Shown in pieces: positions 45,929-54,453 of a DNA stretch of 64,000 nucleotides. The stretch's first letter is position 1; each line of letters opens with the position of its first letter. The translations under genes were made by a program, and so were the position numbers. The notes beneath the pieces are model-generated. The model searched no databases. It had not been told where the DNA came from and saw only the letters and a program-made list of their open reading frames with translations. This stretch comes from Burkholderiales bacterium (GTDB lineage Bacteria; Pseudomonadota; Gammaproteobacteria; Burkholderiales; Burkholderiaceae_C), in the NCBI GenBank assembly GCA_026954015.1, contig JAIXLP010000077.1, positions 40,162 to 104,161 on the forward strand, written 5' to 3'.

Positions 45929-46234
45929 ATGCAACGCCTCACGCAAGCCCCCAACATCGCGATCGCCACCGTCTGGTGCGACCTGCTGTGCGAGGCCGGC
46001 CTTCCCGCCACGGTGCAGCGCCAGTACCTGAGCTCGGCGGCGGGGCAGCTGCCGCCCAGCGAGTGCCTGCCCGAGATCTGGCTCGACCACGCCGAGCACG
46101 AGGCGCGCGCCCGCGCGTTGCTCGCCGAGCTTGAACGCCTGCCGCAGCGCCACTGGTACTGCCCGTCGTGCGGCGAGCTCGTCGAGGGCGGTTTCGAGCA
46201 ATGCTGGAATTGCGGCGCGCTGATGCCCCGATGA
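45929..46234 (+). CDS. Small DUF2007-like protein with C-terminal zinc ribbon
   Basis: 101 residues. N-terminal part (IATVWCDLLCEAGLPATVQRQYL..LPEIWLDHAEHEARARALLAEL) resembles the DUF2007 putative signal-transducing fold; the C-terminus WYCPSCGELVEGGFEQCWNCGALMPR is a four-cysteine zinc ribbon. Overlaps the following MFS gene by four bases (ATGA). Function unknown. Confidence 0.82.
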   Translation: MQRLTQAPNIAIATVWCDLLCEAGLPATVQRQYLSSAAGQLPPSECLPEIWLDHAEHEARARALLAELERLPQRHWYCPSCGELVEGGFEQCWNCGALMPR

Positions 46235-47451
46235 CGCCGCGCGCGGCGCCGCTGCCCGCGCGCGCGGCGTGGGGCATGCTGCTGGCGCTCTCGTGCGCCT
46301 TCGTGCTCAGCCAGGCGTTTCGCTCGCTCGCGGCCATCATGGGCCCGCCGCTCACGCAGGACCTGAAGCTCAGCGTGCAGGAGCTGGGCAACTGGTCGGC
46401 CGCCTACCACTTCGCGTTTGGCGTGATGCAGGTGGCGATGGGCGTTTCGCTCGACGTCTGGGGCGTGCGCCGCACCATCCTGCTGGCGTTCCCGCTCACC
46501 ATCGCCGGCGCGGCGCTCGCGTCGCAGGCCGACGGCTACGGCCTGCTCATGCTCGGGCAGCTGCTCATCGGCACCGGCTGCTCGCCCGCGTTTCTCGTGT
46601 GCACCGTGTTCATCAGCCGCCACTTCGCGCCCGAGCGCTTCACGCCGGTCTCGGGCGCGGTCATGAGCATAGGCTACACCGGCATGCTGCTCACCGCGAC
46701 GCCGCTCGCGTGGCTCATCGAGCAGACCTCCTGGCGCTGGGGCCTGGGCGCGCTGGCGCTGGCCGCGCTCGCCACCTGGCTGCTGATGGCGTGGCGCGTG
46801 CACGAGCCGCCCGTGGCGGGCGACGCCAGCGCCGCGCGCCCCTCGCCGTTGGCCGCGTTCACCGGACTGCTCGCGCTCTTCAAGCTGCCGCAGACGCGCG
46901 GCATGGTGGCCTACGCGCTCGTCGCCTACGCCACCTACATCACCATCCGCGGCCTGTGGCTCGGGCCGCTGCTGGTGGAGCGCTTCGATTTTTCGCTCGT
47001 GCAAAGCGGCAACGTCGCGCTCGCGATGACGCTGGCGAGCATCGGCAGCCCCGCGCTCTTCGGCCGCATCGCGCCCGCGGGCCGGGGCCGCCAGCGCTGG
47101 CTCATCACCATGGCCGTGCTCGTGGCGCTGCTGGTCGCCACCATGGCGCTCGCGCCCGCCGCGTGGATGGATTCAGCGCTTGCCATCACGCTCGGCCTCA
47201 TGTCCGGCTACATGGTGCTGCAGCACGGCTACGTGCACGCAAGCTACCCCGCCGAGGTGCGCGGGCGGGCGCTCTCGCTGCTCACGATGGCGATGTTCCT
47301 CGGCGTCTCGCTCATGCAGTCGCTGAGCGGCATGGCCGCCAGCCTCGCGCCGCGCTTTGGCGTGGAGCCTTTCACCGCCGCGCTGCTCACGATGAGCGCG
47401 CTGCTGCTCGCGGGCGCGTTCACGTTCTGGAAGCTGCCGCGCGGCCTATGA
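46231..47451 (+). CDS. MFS transporter
   Basis: 406 residues with 12 hydrophobic segments. LLLALSCAFVLSQAFRSLAAIMGPPLTQDLKLSVQELGNWSAAYHFAFGVMQVAMGVSLDVWGVRRTIL shows the MFS loop 2-3 motif (GxxxDxxGxRR). Start at 46231, coupled to the zinc-ribbon gene. Substrate not deducible. A copy of the dispersed ATAGCTGCCAGCGCTTG motif lies just past the stop. Confidence 0.85.
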   Translation: MTPRAAPLPARAAWGMLLALSCAFVLSQAFRSLAAIMGPPLTQDLKLSVQELGNWSAAYHFAFGVMQVAMGVSLDVWGVRRTILLAFPLTIAGAALASQADGYGLLMLGQLLIGTGCSPAFLVCTVFISRHFAPERFTPVSGAVMSIGYTGMLLTATPLAWLIEQTSWRWGLGALALAALATWLLMAWRVHEPPVAGDASAARPSPLAAFTGLLALFKLPQTRGMVAYALVAYATYITIRGLWLGPLLVERFDFSLVQSGNVALAMTLASIGSPALFGRIAPAGRGRQRWLITMAVLVALLVATMALAPAAWMDSALAITLGLMSGYMVLQHGYVHASYPAEVRGRALSLLTMAMFLGVSLMQSLSGMAASLAPRFGVEPFTAALLTMSALLLAGAFTFWKLPRGL

Positions 47452-47526
47452 ATTCCATAGCTGCCAGCGCTTGCCAGATCTGCGGCAAGGGCAGAAATCA
47501 CTGAAATCCGCAGCCGGGTCGCGGGT

Positions 47527-48087
47527 TCACTTCCAGCGCGCCGGCTCCAGCGTCACGCTGGCCGTGCTGCTTGACAGCGTGAGCTGCCCCTCCTGCACCG
47601 TGGCCTGCAATTGCATGCCGCGCTCGGCCAGCGGCGCGAGCGCCTGGGCCTGGTCGGCGGGAATGCGCCACACACCGAGCCTGTCCAGCCGCGCGAGCTT
47701 GCCCCCGGCGGCGCGCCACCACAGCTCGGCCGCCGGGCCGTAGGCATAGACCCGCACCGCATCCGCCTTGCTGCACGCCTTGGACAGCGCCTTTTCGTCA
47801 GGTTGGCCCACCTCGATCCACAGCCGCGTGCGCCCCGTGTAGTCCTGCAGCAGCACGTCCGGCTCATCCGGGCTGGACAGGCCCGCGCCGAAGGCGATGC
47901 GCGCGTCGCCGCCGCACAGGTCCTGCACCTCGTGGGCGTTGAGCGCCAACGCCGCCAGCCGCACCAGCATGCGCTCGTCCGTCTCGCTCGGGTGGCGCGC
48001 GAGTGTCAGCGAGAGGTTGGTGTAGCAGCCGTGGTCGATGTCGGCGAGCTGCACCTCGGCCTTGAAGATGGTGGATTTGAGGGCCAT
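47527..48087 (-). CDS. yaeQ: YaeQ family protein
   Basis: 186 residues, the normal length. MALKSTIFKAEVQLADIDHGCYTNLSLTLARHPSETDERMLVRLAALALNA is the family's N-terminus, and LWIEVGQPDEKALSKACSKADAVRVYAYG contains the PD-(D/E)XK-like residues. Structure resembles nucleases but a cellular role is not established (in E. coli it suppresses rfaH-related haemolysin defects). Marks the last ordinary gene before the accessory patch. Confidence 0.93.
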   Translation of the reverse strand: MALKSTIFKAEVQLADIDHGCYTNLSLTLARHPSETDERMLVRLAALALNAHEVQDLCGGDARIAFGAGLSSPDEPDVLLQDYTGRTRLWIEVGQPDEKALSKACSKADAVRVYAYGPAAELWWRAAGGKLARLDRLGVWRIPADQAQALAPLAERGMQLQATVQEGQLTLSSSTASVTLEPARWK

Positions 48088-48168
48088 GGGGCAGTGCGAA
48101 TTTTATGGTTTTGATAGCCGCTAGCGCAGGCGTGGAAAGACCTATACGGGGAAAGAGCTTGTAAGGAA

Positions 48169-48423
48169 TCAGGCCACGGAGGCATTCCGAAAGGCGCGAA
48201 GCACGACGTTGATCCGGGTCTGATTCCCGAGTCTTGCGCCTTGGACCACTTGATGACGTCCTGATTGATGCGCAGAGAGATCAGCTCTTTGCTGGGGGCC
48301 GGAGCCAGCCCCCCCGCCGGACGATGCCGCGCATCATGTGCTCGGGGTCGAACTCTGGATGCTCGCGAGACGGCTCAGCCTCTGCGCCGGGCGACATGAG
48401 TCGGGGCCAGTCAGTTCTGGATT
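48169..48423 (-). pseudogene. brnA antitoxin gene, broken by two frameshifts
   Basis: Joining three frames gives a BrnA-like antitoxin: SRTDWPRLMSPGAEAEP, then EFDPEHMMRGIVRRG, then LAPAPSKELISLRINQDV, then NQTRINVVLRAFRNASVA and a stop at 48169. The first break lies in a run of seven G (minus strand) at about 48309-48315 where five or eight would keep the frame; the second lies near GGCGCAAGACTCGGG (about 48205-48220). The C-terminal DVIKW..TRINVVLRA is the ribbon-helix-helix DNA-binding part. Confidence 0.7.
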
Positions 48424-48530
48424 TGGCCGAAGAAGAAGCGCGTCTCTCGATTGGTCGCTTCGCGGAGGGAGATGATGCGGATTTCACGTGCTTCGGCGGC
48501 GGCCTTTGCGGGCTCGCCGACGTTTTCCAT
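48411..48530 (-). pseudogene. brnT toxin gene remnant (C-terminus only)
   Basis: A 39-codon frame ending REIRIISLREATNRETRFFF matches the C-terminal strand and helix of BrnT toxins (IRIISARxATxxE). The catalytic N-terminal two-thirds is gone, and the first codons are unrelated. It overlaps the start of the brnA remnant, the normal brnTA arrangement. Confidence 0.65.
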
Positions 48531-48552
48531 CGATAGCGGCTGCGACAAACGG

Positions 48553-48855
48553 TTAGCCATCGTTGCGGCGCGAGCGCCAGTATCCTGGCTTTCGCGCGGA
48601 TGGCGCGAGGGCTAGAACATAGACGTCGCCAGGCCGTTCAAGGTAGACGATGGCGAAAGGAAATTTCCTAGGAAAGTAGCGCCGGGTTCCATGCTTGTAC
48701 TTTGCCCCCATCGCCGGGAAGGTGGAGGCAAGAGCGACAGCATCCTCGACAGCCTTGATGAACCGTTCTGCCAGCGCCGGGCTGATGGCGTGGTAGTAGA
48801 GCGTTTCGTGTGCGATCTCGGCTTTGGCTTCATCGTGGAACAGAACGGGCTTCAC
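48553..48855 (-). CDS. RelE/ParE-superfamily toxin
   Basis: 100 residues of the ParE fold: FHDEAKAEIAHETLYYHAISPALAERFIKAVEDAVALASTFPAMGAKYKHGTRRYFPRKFPFAIVYLERPGDVYVLALAPSARKPGYWRSR. The helix hairpin followed by RRYFPRKFPFAIVY and the C-terminal HxxR-like RKPGYWRSR are typical. GTG start overlapping the antitoxin stop (GTGA). Appears intact; ParE-like toxins act on gyrase, RelE-like ones on mRNA, and the sequence does not settle which. Confidence 0.85.
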   Translation of the reverse strand: MKPVLFHDEAKAEIAHETLYYHAISPALAERFIKAVEDAVALASTFPAMGAKYKHGTRRYFPRKFPFAIVYLERPGDVYVLALAPSARKPGYWRSRRNDG

Positions 48856-49079
48856 TGGATCATGCGTCGAAGTTCAGCAAAAACTTCCTTGGCTGGAGTC
48901 AGCCCGGCTGCTCCGCTGTCAACGTCGATGATGCGGCGCTTGATTTCATCATCCCAGGCTGCCTCCACCTCTGCATCCACTTCTTGCACCGTGGACAGCA
49001 ATGTCTCGGCGAGTTGAATTCGCTCCGCTGCCGAGAGGGAGAGGGCTTGGCGTGAGATGTCTTCAACGAGGGTAGACAT
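48852..49079 (-). CDS. Addiction-module antitoxin (Unstab_antitox type), partner of the RelE/ParE toxin
   Basis: 75 residues: MSTLVEDISRQALSLSAAERIQLAETLLSTVQ, EVEAAWDDEIKRRIIDVDSGAAGLTPAKEVFAELRRMI. The EAAWDDEIxRRxxxxxSG motif and the small helical N-terminus define the PF09720 addiction-module family. Encoded just upstream of the toxin with a four-base overlap. AGGAGG-like TTTCC complement upstream of the ATG at 49079 serves as ribosome site. The pair looks functional. Confidence 0.85.
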   Translation of the reverse strand: MSTLVEDISRQALSLSAAERIQLAETLLSTVQEVDAEVEAAWDDEIKRRIIDVDSGAAGLTPAKEVFAELRRMIQ

Positions 49080-49107
49080 GGAAACCTCCTGTGACCGGAC
49101 AGTGTAG

Positions 49108-49206
49108 CGGGGTGGGTGGAGATGGCTAACGCCGCAGGCGCTGCTGGACGACTTCTGGCGCGACGTGGCGCAATGGAGGCAGACGCATGAACACCGTGAC
49201 GATTGA
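49108..49206 (+). pseudogene. 3' fragment of a TumE-like (DUF6516) toxin gene
   Basis: After an in-frame stop at 49105, the frame reads LTPQALLDDFWRDVAQWRQTHEHRDD and stops at 49206. This looks like the C-terminus of TumE-type toxins, and it overlaps the start of the HTH gene, which resembles the usual TumA-like antitoxin partner. The toxin's main part is missing. I recognise the ending by eye only; a profile search would settle it. Confidence 0.5.
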
Positions 49207-49543
49207 AGTGACCGACCGGCAAACGCGGGATGCACGCTTCGTGCAGGCGTTTCAGACCGGGCAGCCGCAGGGCGTGTCCATCGCCTTCGATTCAGTCGAA
49301 GTCCTGTGGCAGGTGCTCACGCCCCGGCGCTGGCAGATCGTGCGCACGCTGTGCGGCGCGGGCCCGGTGTCGCTGCGCGAAGTGGCCCGGCGCGTGGGGC
49401 GCGACGTCAAGGCCGTGCATGGCGATGTGCACGCCTTGCTGGCGGCTGGCGTGCTGGAACGGGACGATGCGGGCCGCATCGTGTTTCCGTACGACGCGGT
49501 GCACGTGGATTTCACGGTGCAGGCCGACGAGGCGCTGGCCTGA
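49187..49543 (+). CDS. Winged-helix DNA-binding protein, probable orphan antitoxin (TumA/HVO_A0114 type)
   Basis: 118 residues. Central winged helix: LWQVLTPRRWQIVRTLCGAGPVSLREVARRVGRDVKAVHGDVHALLAAGVLERDDAGRIVFPYDAVHVDFTV. The trio helix-helix-wing and the FPYDAVHVDF tail are typical of the HVO_A0114-like putative DNA-binding proteins that pair with TumE toxins. AATGGAGG sits upstream of the ATG. With the toxin truncated it may persist as a solitary repressor or anti-addiction factor. Confidence 0.75.
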   Translation: MNTVTIEVTDRQTRDARFVQAFQTGQPQGVSIAFDSVEVLWQVLTPRRWQIVRTLCGAGPVSLREVARRVGRDVKAVHGDVHALLAAGVLERDDAGRIVFPYDAVHVDFTVQADEALA

Positions 49544-49753
49544 ATGAAAGCAGGCTCACAACTTGATATTCCGGGGCCTCCGATTTGAAACGCAACACCG
49601 TTGATTCCCTCTATGATTTTCCAGATGATCTACGGATTGGCTTGATTACACGCAAAATAATAGACCAGAAGAAATATGAGAAACAATGACTTTGGCGCAA
49701 GGCTAATGTCGTGGATTCAACCGCTATCGTATATAGGTTTCAGCCGCGAAATT
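49544..49753. other. A/T-rich spacer at the edge of the TIR island
   Basis: Base composition drops sharply here, from G/C-rich to about 40% G+C by eye, and stays low to about 50740. No gene longer than about 36 codons is open; one short plus-strand frame from a TTG near 49584 (ending KIIDQKKYEKQ) has no recognisable relatives and may be a gene tail. Confidence 0.5.
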
Positions 49754-50617
49754 TTAGTTGTTCTTGATAGCAAGCGCTAATCGCTTTGCGAGTTCTGGTG
49801 CGCCGAGCGTCGATGTTAACGCAAATCTATCTAACATGTGAGGTGAATAGTCATAGACAGCTTTGGAATCGACATTGTGCCAAATAGGAAATATTACATT
49901 TTCCTTTTCAAGGATTTCTCGTGTGAAGATAGAGTCAAATTCCGCACGAGCCCATCCTTTGTTCGAAAGAAAATACGGCGATAATATAAGAATGCATTTA
50001 TGAGACTCTTTTAGCCCCTTTTCTATGCTCGCGCGTAAACTGTCGCCCACCTTCAGAGAATATTCATCATACCAAACCCGGCATTTAAGCTTGGTCAACT
50101 CACTAGCAAGGTCACGGACAATATCATCCTTGTCTCGGCTATCATGAGATATGAATGCTAAAGGTCTTTCGTTTCGAGATTGATCGGCTGCGTACTTTCT
50201 ATCGTAGATTGACAAATAAAATCCCTTGCCGAGAGCCTCTTTCACGAGCGAAACGCGAATTGAGTCACTTATGATAGAATCAAAATAAAGTTTAATTTGT
50301 TTTGTAAATTGTAAGGTTTCTGATGTCCGATAATTTGTGTGGTCGGATGGTGGCAATTCGACGTAGAACTCATCACCCTTTGGGTGAAAATTGCAAGATG
50401 CCAAAACTTCTGATTGGAAGAAATTAGTCAGAATTTGCGATAACCAATTTGTCTCCGAAATATAAATATACCAATATCTTGCGTTTGCTTCGAAGTCATA
50501 AGCGATTTTCGCAATTATTTCAGTGTGGAGCCTGCCATTCTCATGGAATACAGGTATAGGTCTTTGTACAGTTAGAACTTTGGAATCCGTATCGAAGAAT
50601 TCCCTGACAGTCGTCAT
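49754..50617 (-). CDS. TIR-domain protein with unknown N-terminal domain, candidate immune effector
   Basis: 287 residues from the ATG at 50617, which has GGTGGA seven bases upstream (a TTG at 50638 is also in frame). Residues about 1-148 match no family I know; they are rich in Tyr, Phe and Asn and mix beta and helix. Residues 151-287 are a TIR domain: RPLAFISHDSRDKDD (box 1), VWYDEYSLKVGDSL (box 2, 181-194), ILILSPYFLSNKGWARAEFDSI with the W222-x-x-x-E226 motif whose Glu is the NADase catalytic residue in active TIRs, and FPIWHNVD. The gene is far more A/T-rich than its neighbours, so it was acquired. Known: many such proteins kill phage-infected cells by NAD+ cleavage. Inferred: same here. 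Confidence 0.85.
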   Translation of the reverse strand: MTTVREFFDTDSKVLTVQRPIPVFHENGRLHTEIIAKIAYDFEANARYWYIYISETNWLSQILTNFFQSEVLASCNFHPKGDEFYVELPPSDHTNYRTSETLQFTKQIKLYFDSIISDSIRVSLVKEALGKGFYLSIYDRKYAADQSRNERPLAFISHDSRDKDDIVRDLASELTKLKCRVWYDEYSLKVGDSLRASIEKGLKESHKCILILSPYFLSNKGWARAEFDSIFTREILEKENVIFPIWHNVDSKAVYDYSPHMLDRFALTSTLGAPELAKRLALAIKNN

Positions 50618-50783
50618 AGAGATATCCACCCCCTTCAACTACTAAGATTGGCCGACAAATCAAATACAGCCAGTCTTTGCTCTATATAAATAGGATGAGG
50701 ACTTATCATCGTCTCATATATTTCATCAGACATGATGGCCAACCGAGAGGTACGTCGCATGTGGCTCCCGTTACGGCACTATT

Positions 50784-52201
<1,418 letters not shown>

Positions 52202-52254
52202 CTAAAATCGCACGCACCACAACTGCCACGGCCCGCGCGCGGGCCGCCGCGTTC

Positions 52255-52875
52255 ATGAAGCTCATCGGAACCCTGACCAGCCCGTATGTACGCAAGGTGC
52301 GCGTCGTGCTGGCGGAGAAGAAGCTCGAATGCCATTTCGAGATCGACAACGTGTGGTCGGCCGAGACGGCGATTGCGTCGTCCAACCCGCTGGGCAAGGT
52401 GCCGTGCCTGGTGCTTGACGGGGGCGACGCGATGTTCGATTCGCGCGTGATCGTCGAATACCTGGACACGCTCTCCCCCGTGGGGCGATTGATCCCGCAG
52501 CCGGGGCGCGAGCGCGCCGAGGTCAAGACCTGGGAGGCGCTGGCTGACGGGCTGCTGGACGCGGGCGTGCTCGCCTGGCTGGAGCGCAACTGGCCGGGCC
52601 GCACGGACGGGGAGCGCAGTCAGGCGTGGGTGGACCGGCAGCTCGGCAAGGTACGCGGGGCGCTGCGCGCGCTCGACCAGGGGCTGGGCGACAAGCCGTT
52701 TTGCGCCGGGATCTACCTGAGCCTGGCGGACGTGGCGGTGGGCTGCGCGCTGGGCTGGCTGGCGTTTCGCCTGCCCGAGCTCGACTGGCGCGGCGAGCAC
52801 CCCAACCTTGCGCGCCTGCATGACAAGCTGACGCAGCGGCCGAGCTTCACGGAAACCGCGCCCCGCTTGCAGTAG
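52255..52875 (+). CDS. Glutathione S-transferase family protein
   Basis: 206 residues. N-terminal thioredoxin-like domain (1-80) with TSPYVRKVRVVLAEKKLECHFE at the catalytic Ser/Tyr region, NPLGKVPCLVLDGGDAMFDSRVIVEYLD with the cis-Pro and the glutathione-binding Asp/Ser, then a helical domain (about 90-205). Resembles YibF/YfcF-like bacterial GSTs. Substrate unknown. A strong hairpin follows it. Confidence 0.87.
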   Translation: MKLIGTLTSPYVRKVRVVLAEKKLECHFEIDNVWSAETAIASSNPLGKVPCLVLDGGDAMFDSRVIVEYLDTLSPVGRLIPQPGRERAEVKTWEALADGLLDAGVLAWLERNWPGRTDGERSQAWVDRQLGKVRGALRALDQGLGDKPFCAGIYLSLADVAVGCALGWLAFRLPELDWRGEHPNLARLHDKLTQRPSFTETAPRLQ

Positions 52876-52942
52876 GGCTGCGCAGGGCTGCCAGTTCGCG
52901 CGCGTTGCAGTCTCGCTGCCAGCACTTTTTTGCACACCAAAC

Positions 52943-52983
52943 GCACAAGGCGCGCGCTTCGCGAGGAAGCGCGCGCCTTGTGC
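52943..52983. repeat. Perfect 18-bp inverted repeat (hairpin) between convergent genes
   Basis: GCACAAGGCGCGCGCTTC (52943-52960) and GAAGCGCGCGCCTTGTGC (52966-52983) flank GCGAG. It is the dominant feature of the 301-base stretch between the GST gene and the convergent HD gene. It lacks an adjoining U-tract on the plus strand but has T-runs nearby (52926-52931) and an A-run (52991-52997), so it may end transcription from both sides. The remaining bases to 53176 hold a purine-rich stretch (GAGAGGGAGGGAGGAG) and nothing coding that I can support. Confidence 0.7.
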
Positions 52984-53176
52984 GGCTTGTAAAAAAAGCT
53001 GCGAAGCGCCCTGAAACGAATGAAGAGAGGGAGGGAGGAGAGGCCGCCCCAGGGTTGCAACCGGGTGAACCGGAAGACTTCGCAACTTGAAATTCTCAAT
53101 AACGTATCCGCAACAGCATAGCTCGAAAGTGCGATGGCCGCTGGTAGTGCGTAGAGTGGGGGCGTACGCAAAAAGT

Positions 53177-54391
53177 TCAACCACTGTGGGTGGCGAGATC
53201 GAGCAGGCGGCGCAGCGGCACGCGCACCTTTACCTGGTGGGGCGCGAGCGGCGCCGTGATGCGATAGGCGGGCTGCGCGGTGCGCCGCGGGATGGGTTCG
53301 CCCGTGGGCAGGCCCGAGCGGCCGACCACCACTGCCACGTGCGGCGTGGTGGCGCTCAGGCCCCGGCGCAGCACCACCGCCACCTCGTCGCTGGCAAGGC
53401 GCACGAAGGTGCCGGGCGGGTACACGCCCAGCGTGCGCAGCAGCGCCGCGCCGGCTTCGTCCACCTGACGTTCGTCGTCGTAGTAGCAGGCCTGCAGCGC
53501 CGCCGTGGCCGGCAGCGCCGGACGCGTGGCGCGCGGCGCCAGGCGCGCGCCGAGCACGTCCGCGCGCTGGATCAGCCGCGCGGTCTGCTGCCCCGGGCTT
53601 TGCGCGGACAGCGGCCCTCGCGCGCGCTGATGGTGGTGGCGCACGGCTTCGAGCCAGAGGGTGTCGGTCACGCCGTGCTCGCGCAGCAGCAGCTCGGACT
53701 GTTCGGCGTGGCCGTGCACCGTGTGCAACTGCCGTTCGGTGAGCGCCTGGGCCTGCCGCGTGAGGCTGTCCTGCAGCCGGGTCATGGCCACGTTCATCGA
53801 CAGCGCGGCGCAGCCCAGTTGCAGCACCTGCGCATCGGGCCACTGCAGCGTTTGCTGCGCGGCGACCATGCCCACGCACGCGACCAGCATGGCGTGGGTG
53901 GCGCTGTACAGGTGCGGCTGCTGGCCCGAAAGGTAGATGAGTGCGAGCAGCGTCGCGTCCGGCGCGTGGTGGCGCAGTTGCGCGAGTTCGAGCGCGAGCG
54001 TGCCCAGCGCGTCGGGAAAGCCGCGCTGCTGCGGCAGGCGCAGCAGCCGCGCGGCGCGATGCTGCAGGTCGTACCAGTCGGGCGGCCCGCTCGGGCGCGG
54101 CGGGGGCGGCCGGTACGCCGGGGCCGCGATGCGCATGGTGGCGATGTCGCCGAGCGGCGGGTCGGACCACAGCAGGTGCTGCAACTGGTCGACATAGCGG
54201 CGGTGCGTCTCGGGGGTTTCGTTGGTGTCGACGTACAGCTGCGTTTCACGGGCGACCAGCGCCTGTACCTCCTCGGGCGAGCGGATCACATAGCCGCGCG
54301 CCGCCATCAGCGTGCCCTGGGCGTTGCGCAACGCGAACGGCAGCGGACGGCCGACGGGCAGCGACGTGGTGTTGAAGGCGACGAGATTCAT
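53177..54391 (-). CDS. HD-domain protein related to HD-GYP phosphodiesterases, degenerate GYP site
   Basis: 404 residues. N-terminal ~150 residues resemble the domain preceding many HD-GYP proteins (PLPFALRNAQGTLMAARGYVIRSPEEVQAL..LYVDTNE); the central part (about 155-300) has an HD-like helical bundle with SATHAMLVACVGMV and TVHGHAEQSELLLREHGVTDTLWLEAVRHHHQRARG; the C-terminal part (EAGAALLRTLGVYPPGTFVRLASDEVAVVLRRG) is the usual HD-GYP tail. The standard HHExxDGxGYP motif is replaced by HHHQRARG and the HDxGK pair is not apparent, so cyclic-di-GMP hydrolysis is doubtful. Confidence 0.72.
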   Translation of the reverse strand: MNLVAFNTTSLPVGRPLPFALRNAQGTLMAARGYVIRSPEEVQALVARETQLYVDTNETPETHRRYVDQLQHLLWSDPPLGDIATMRIAAPAYRPPPPRPSGPPDWYDLQHRAARLLRLPQQRGFPDALGTLALELAQLRHHAPDATLLALIYLSGQQPHLYSATHAMLVACVGMVAAQQTLQWPDAQVLQLGCAALSMNVAMTRLQDSLTRQAQALTERQLHTVHGHAEQSELLLREHGVTDTLWLEAVRHHHQRARGPLSAQSPGQQTARLIQRADVLGARLAPRATRPALPATAALQACYYDDERQVDEAGAALLRTLGVYPPGTFVRLASDEVAVVLRRGLSATTPHVAVVVGRSGLPTGEPIPRRTAQPAYRITAPLAPHQVKVRVPLRRLLDLATHSG

Positions 54392-54453
54392 GGCGGCGAG
54401 GGCGTTGCCTAGCTTATCGGCAGCCTCGCTCCGGGCGAAATGGCCCTTTCGGG

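Noticed and set aside
49187..50617. A two-gene defence operon made of the winged-helix protein and the TIR protein
   Set aside because: The genes face each other (plus and minus strands) with a sharp change in base composition between them, so they are not cotranscribed and probably arrived separately.
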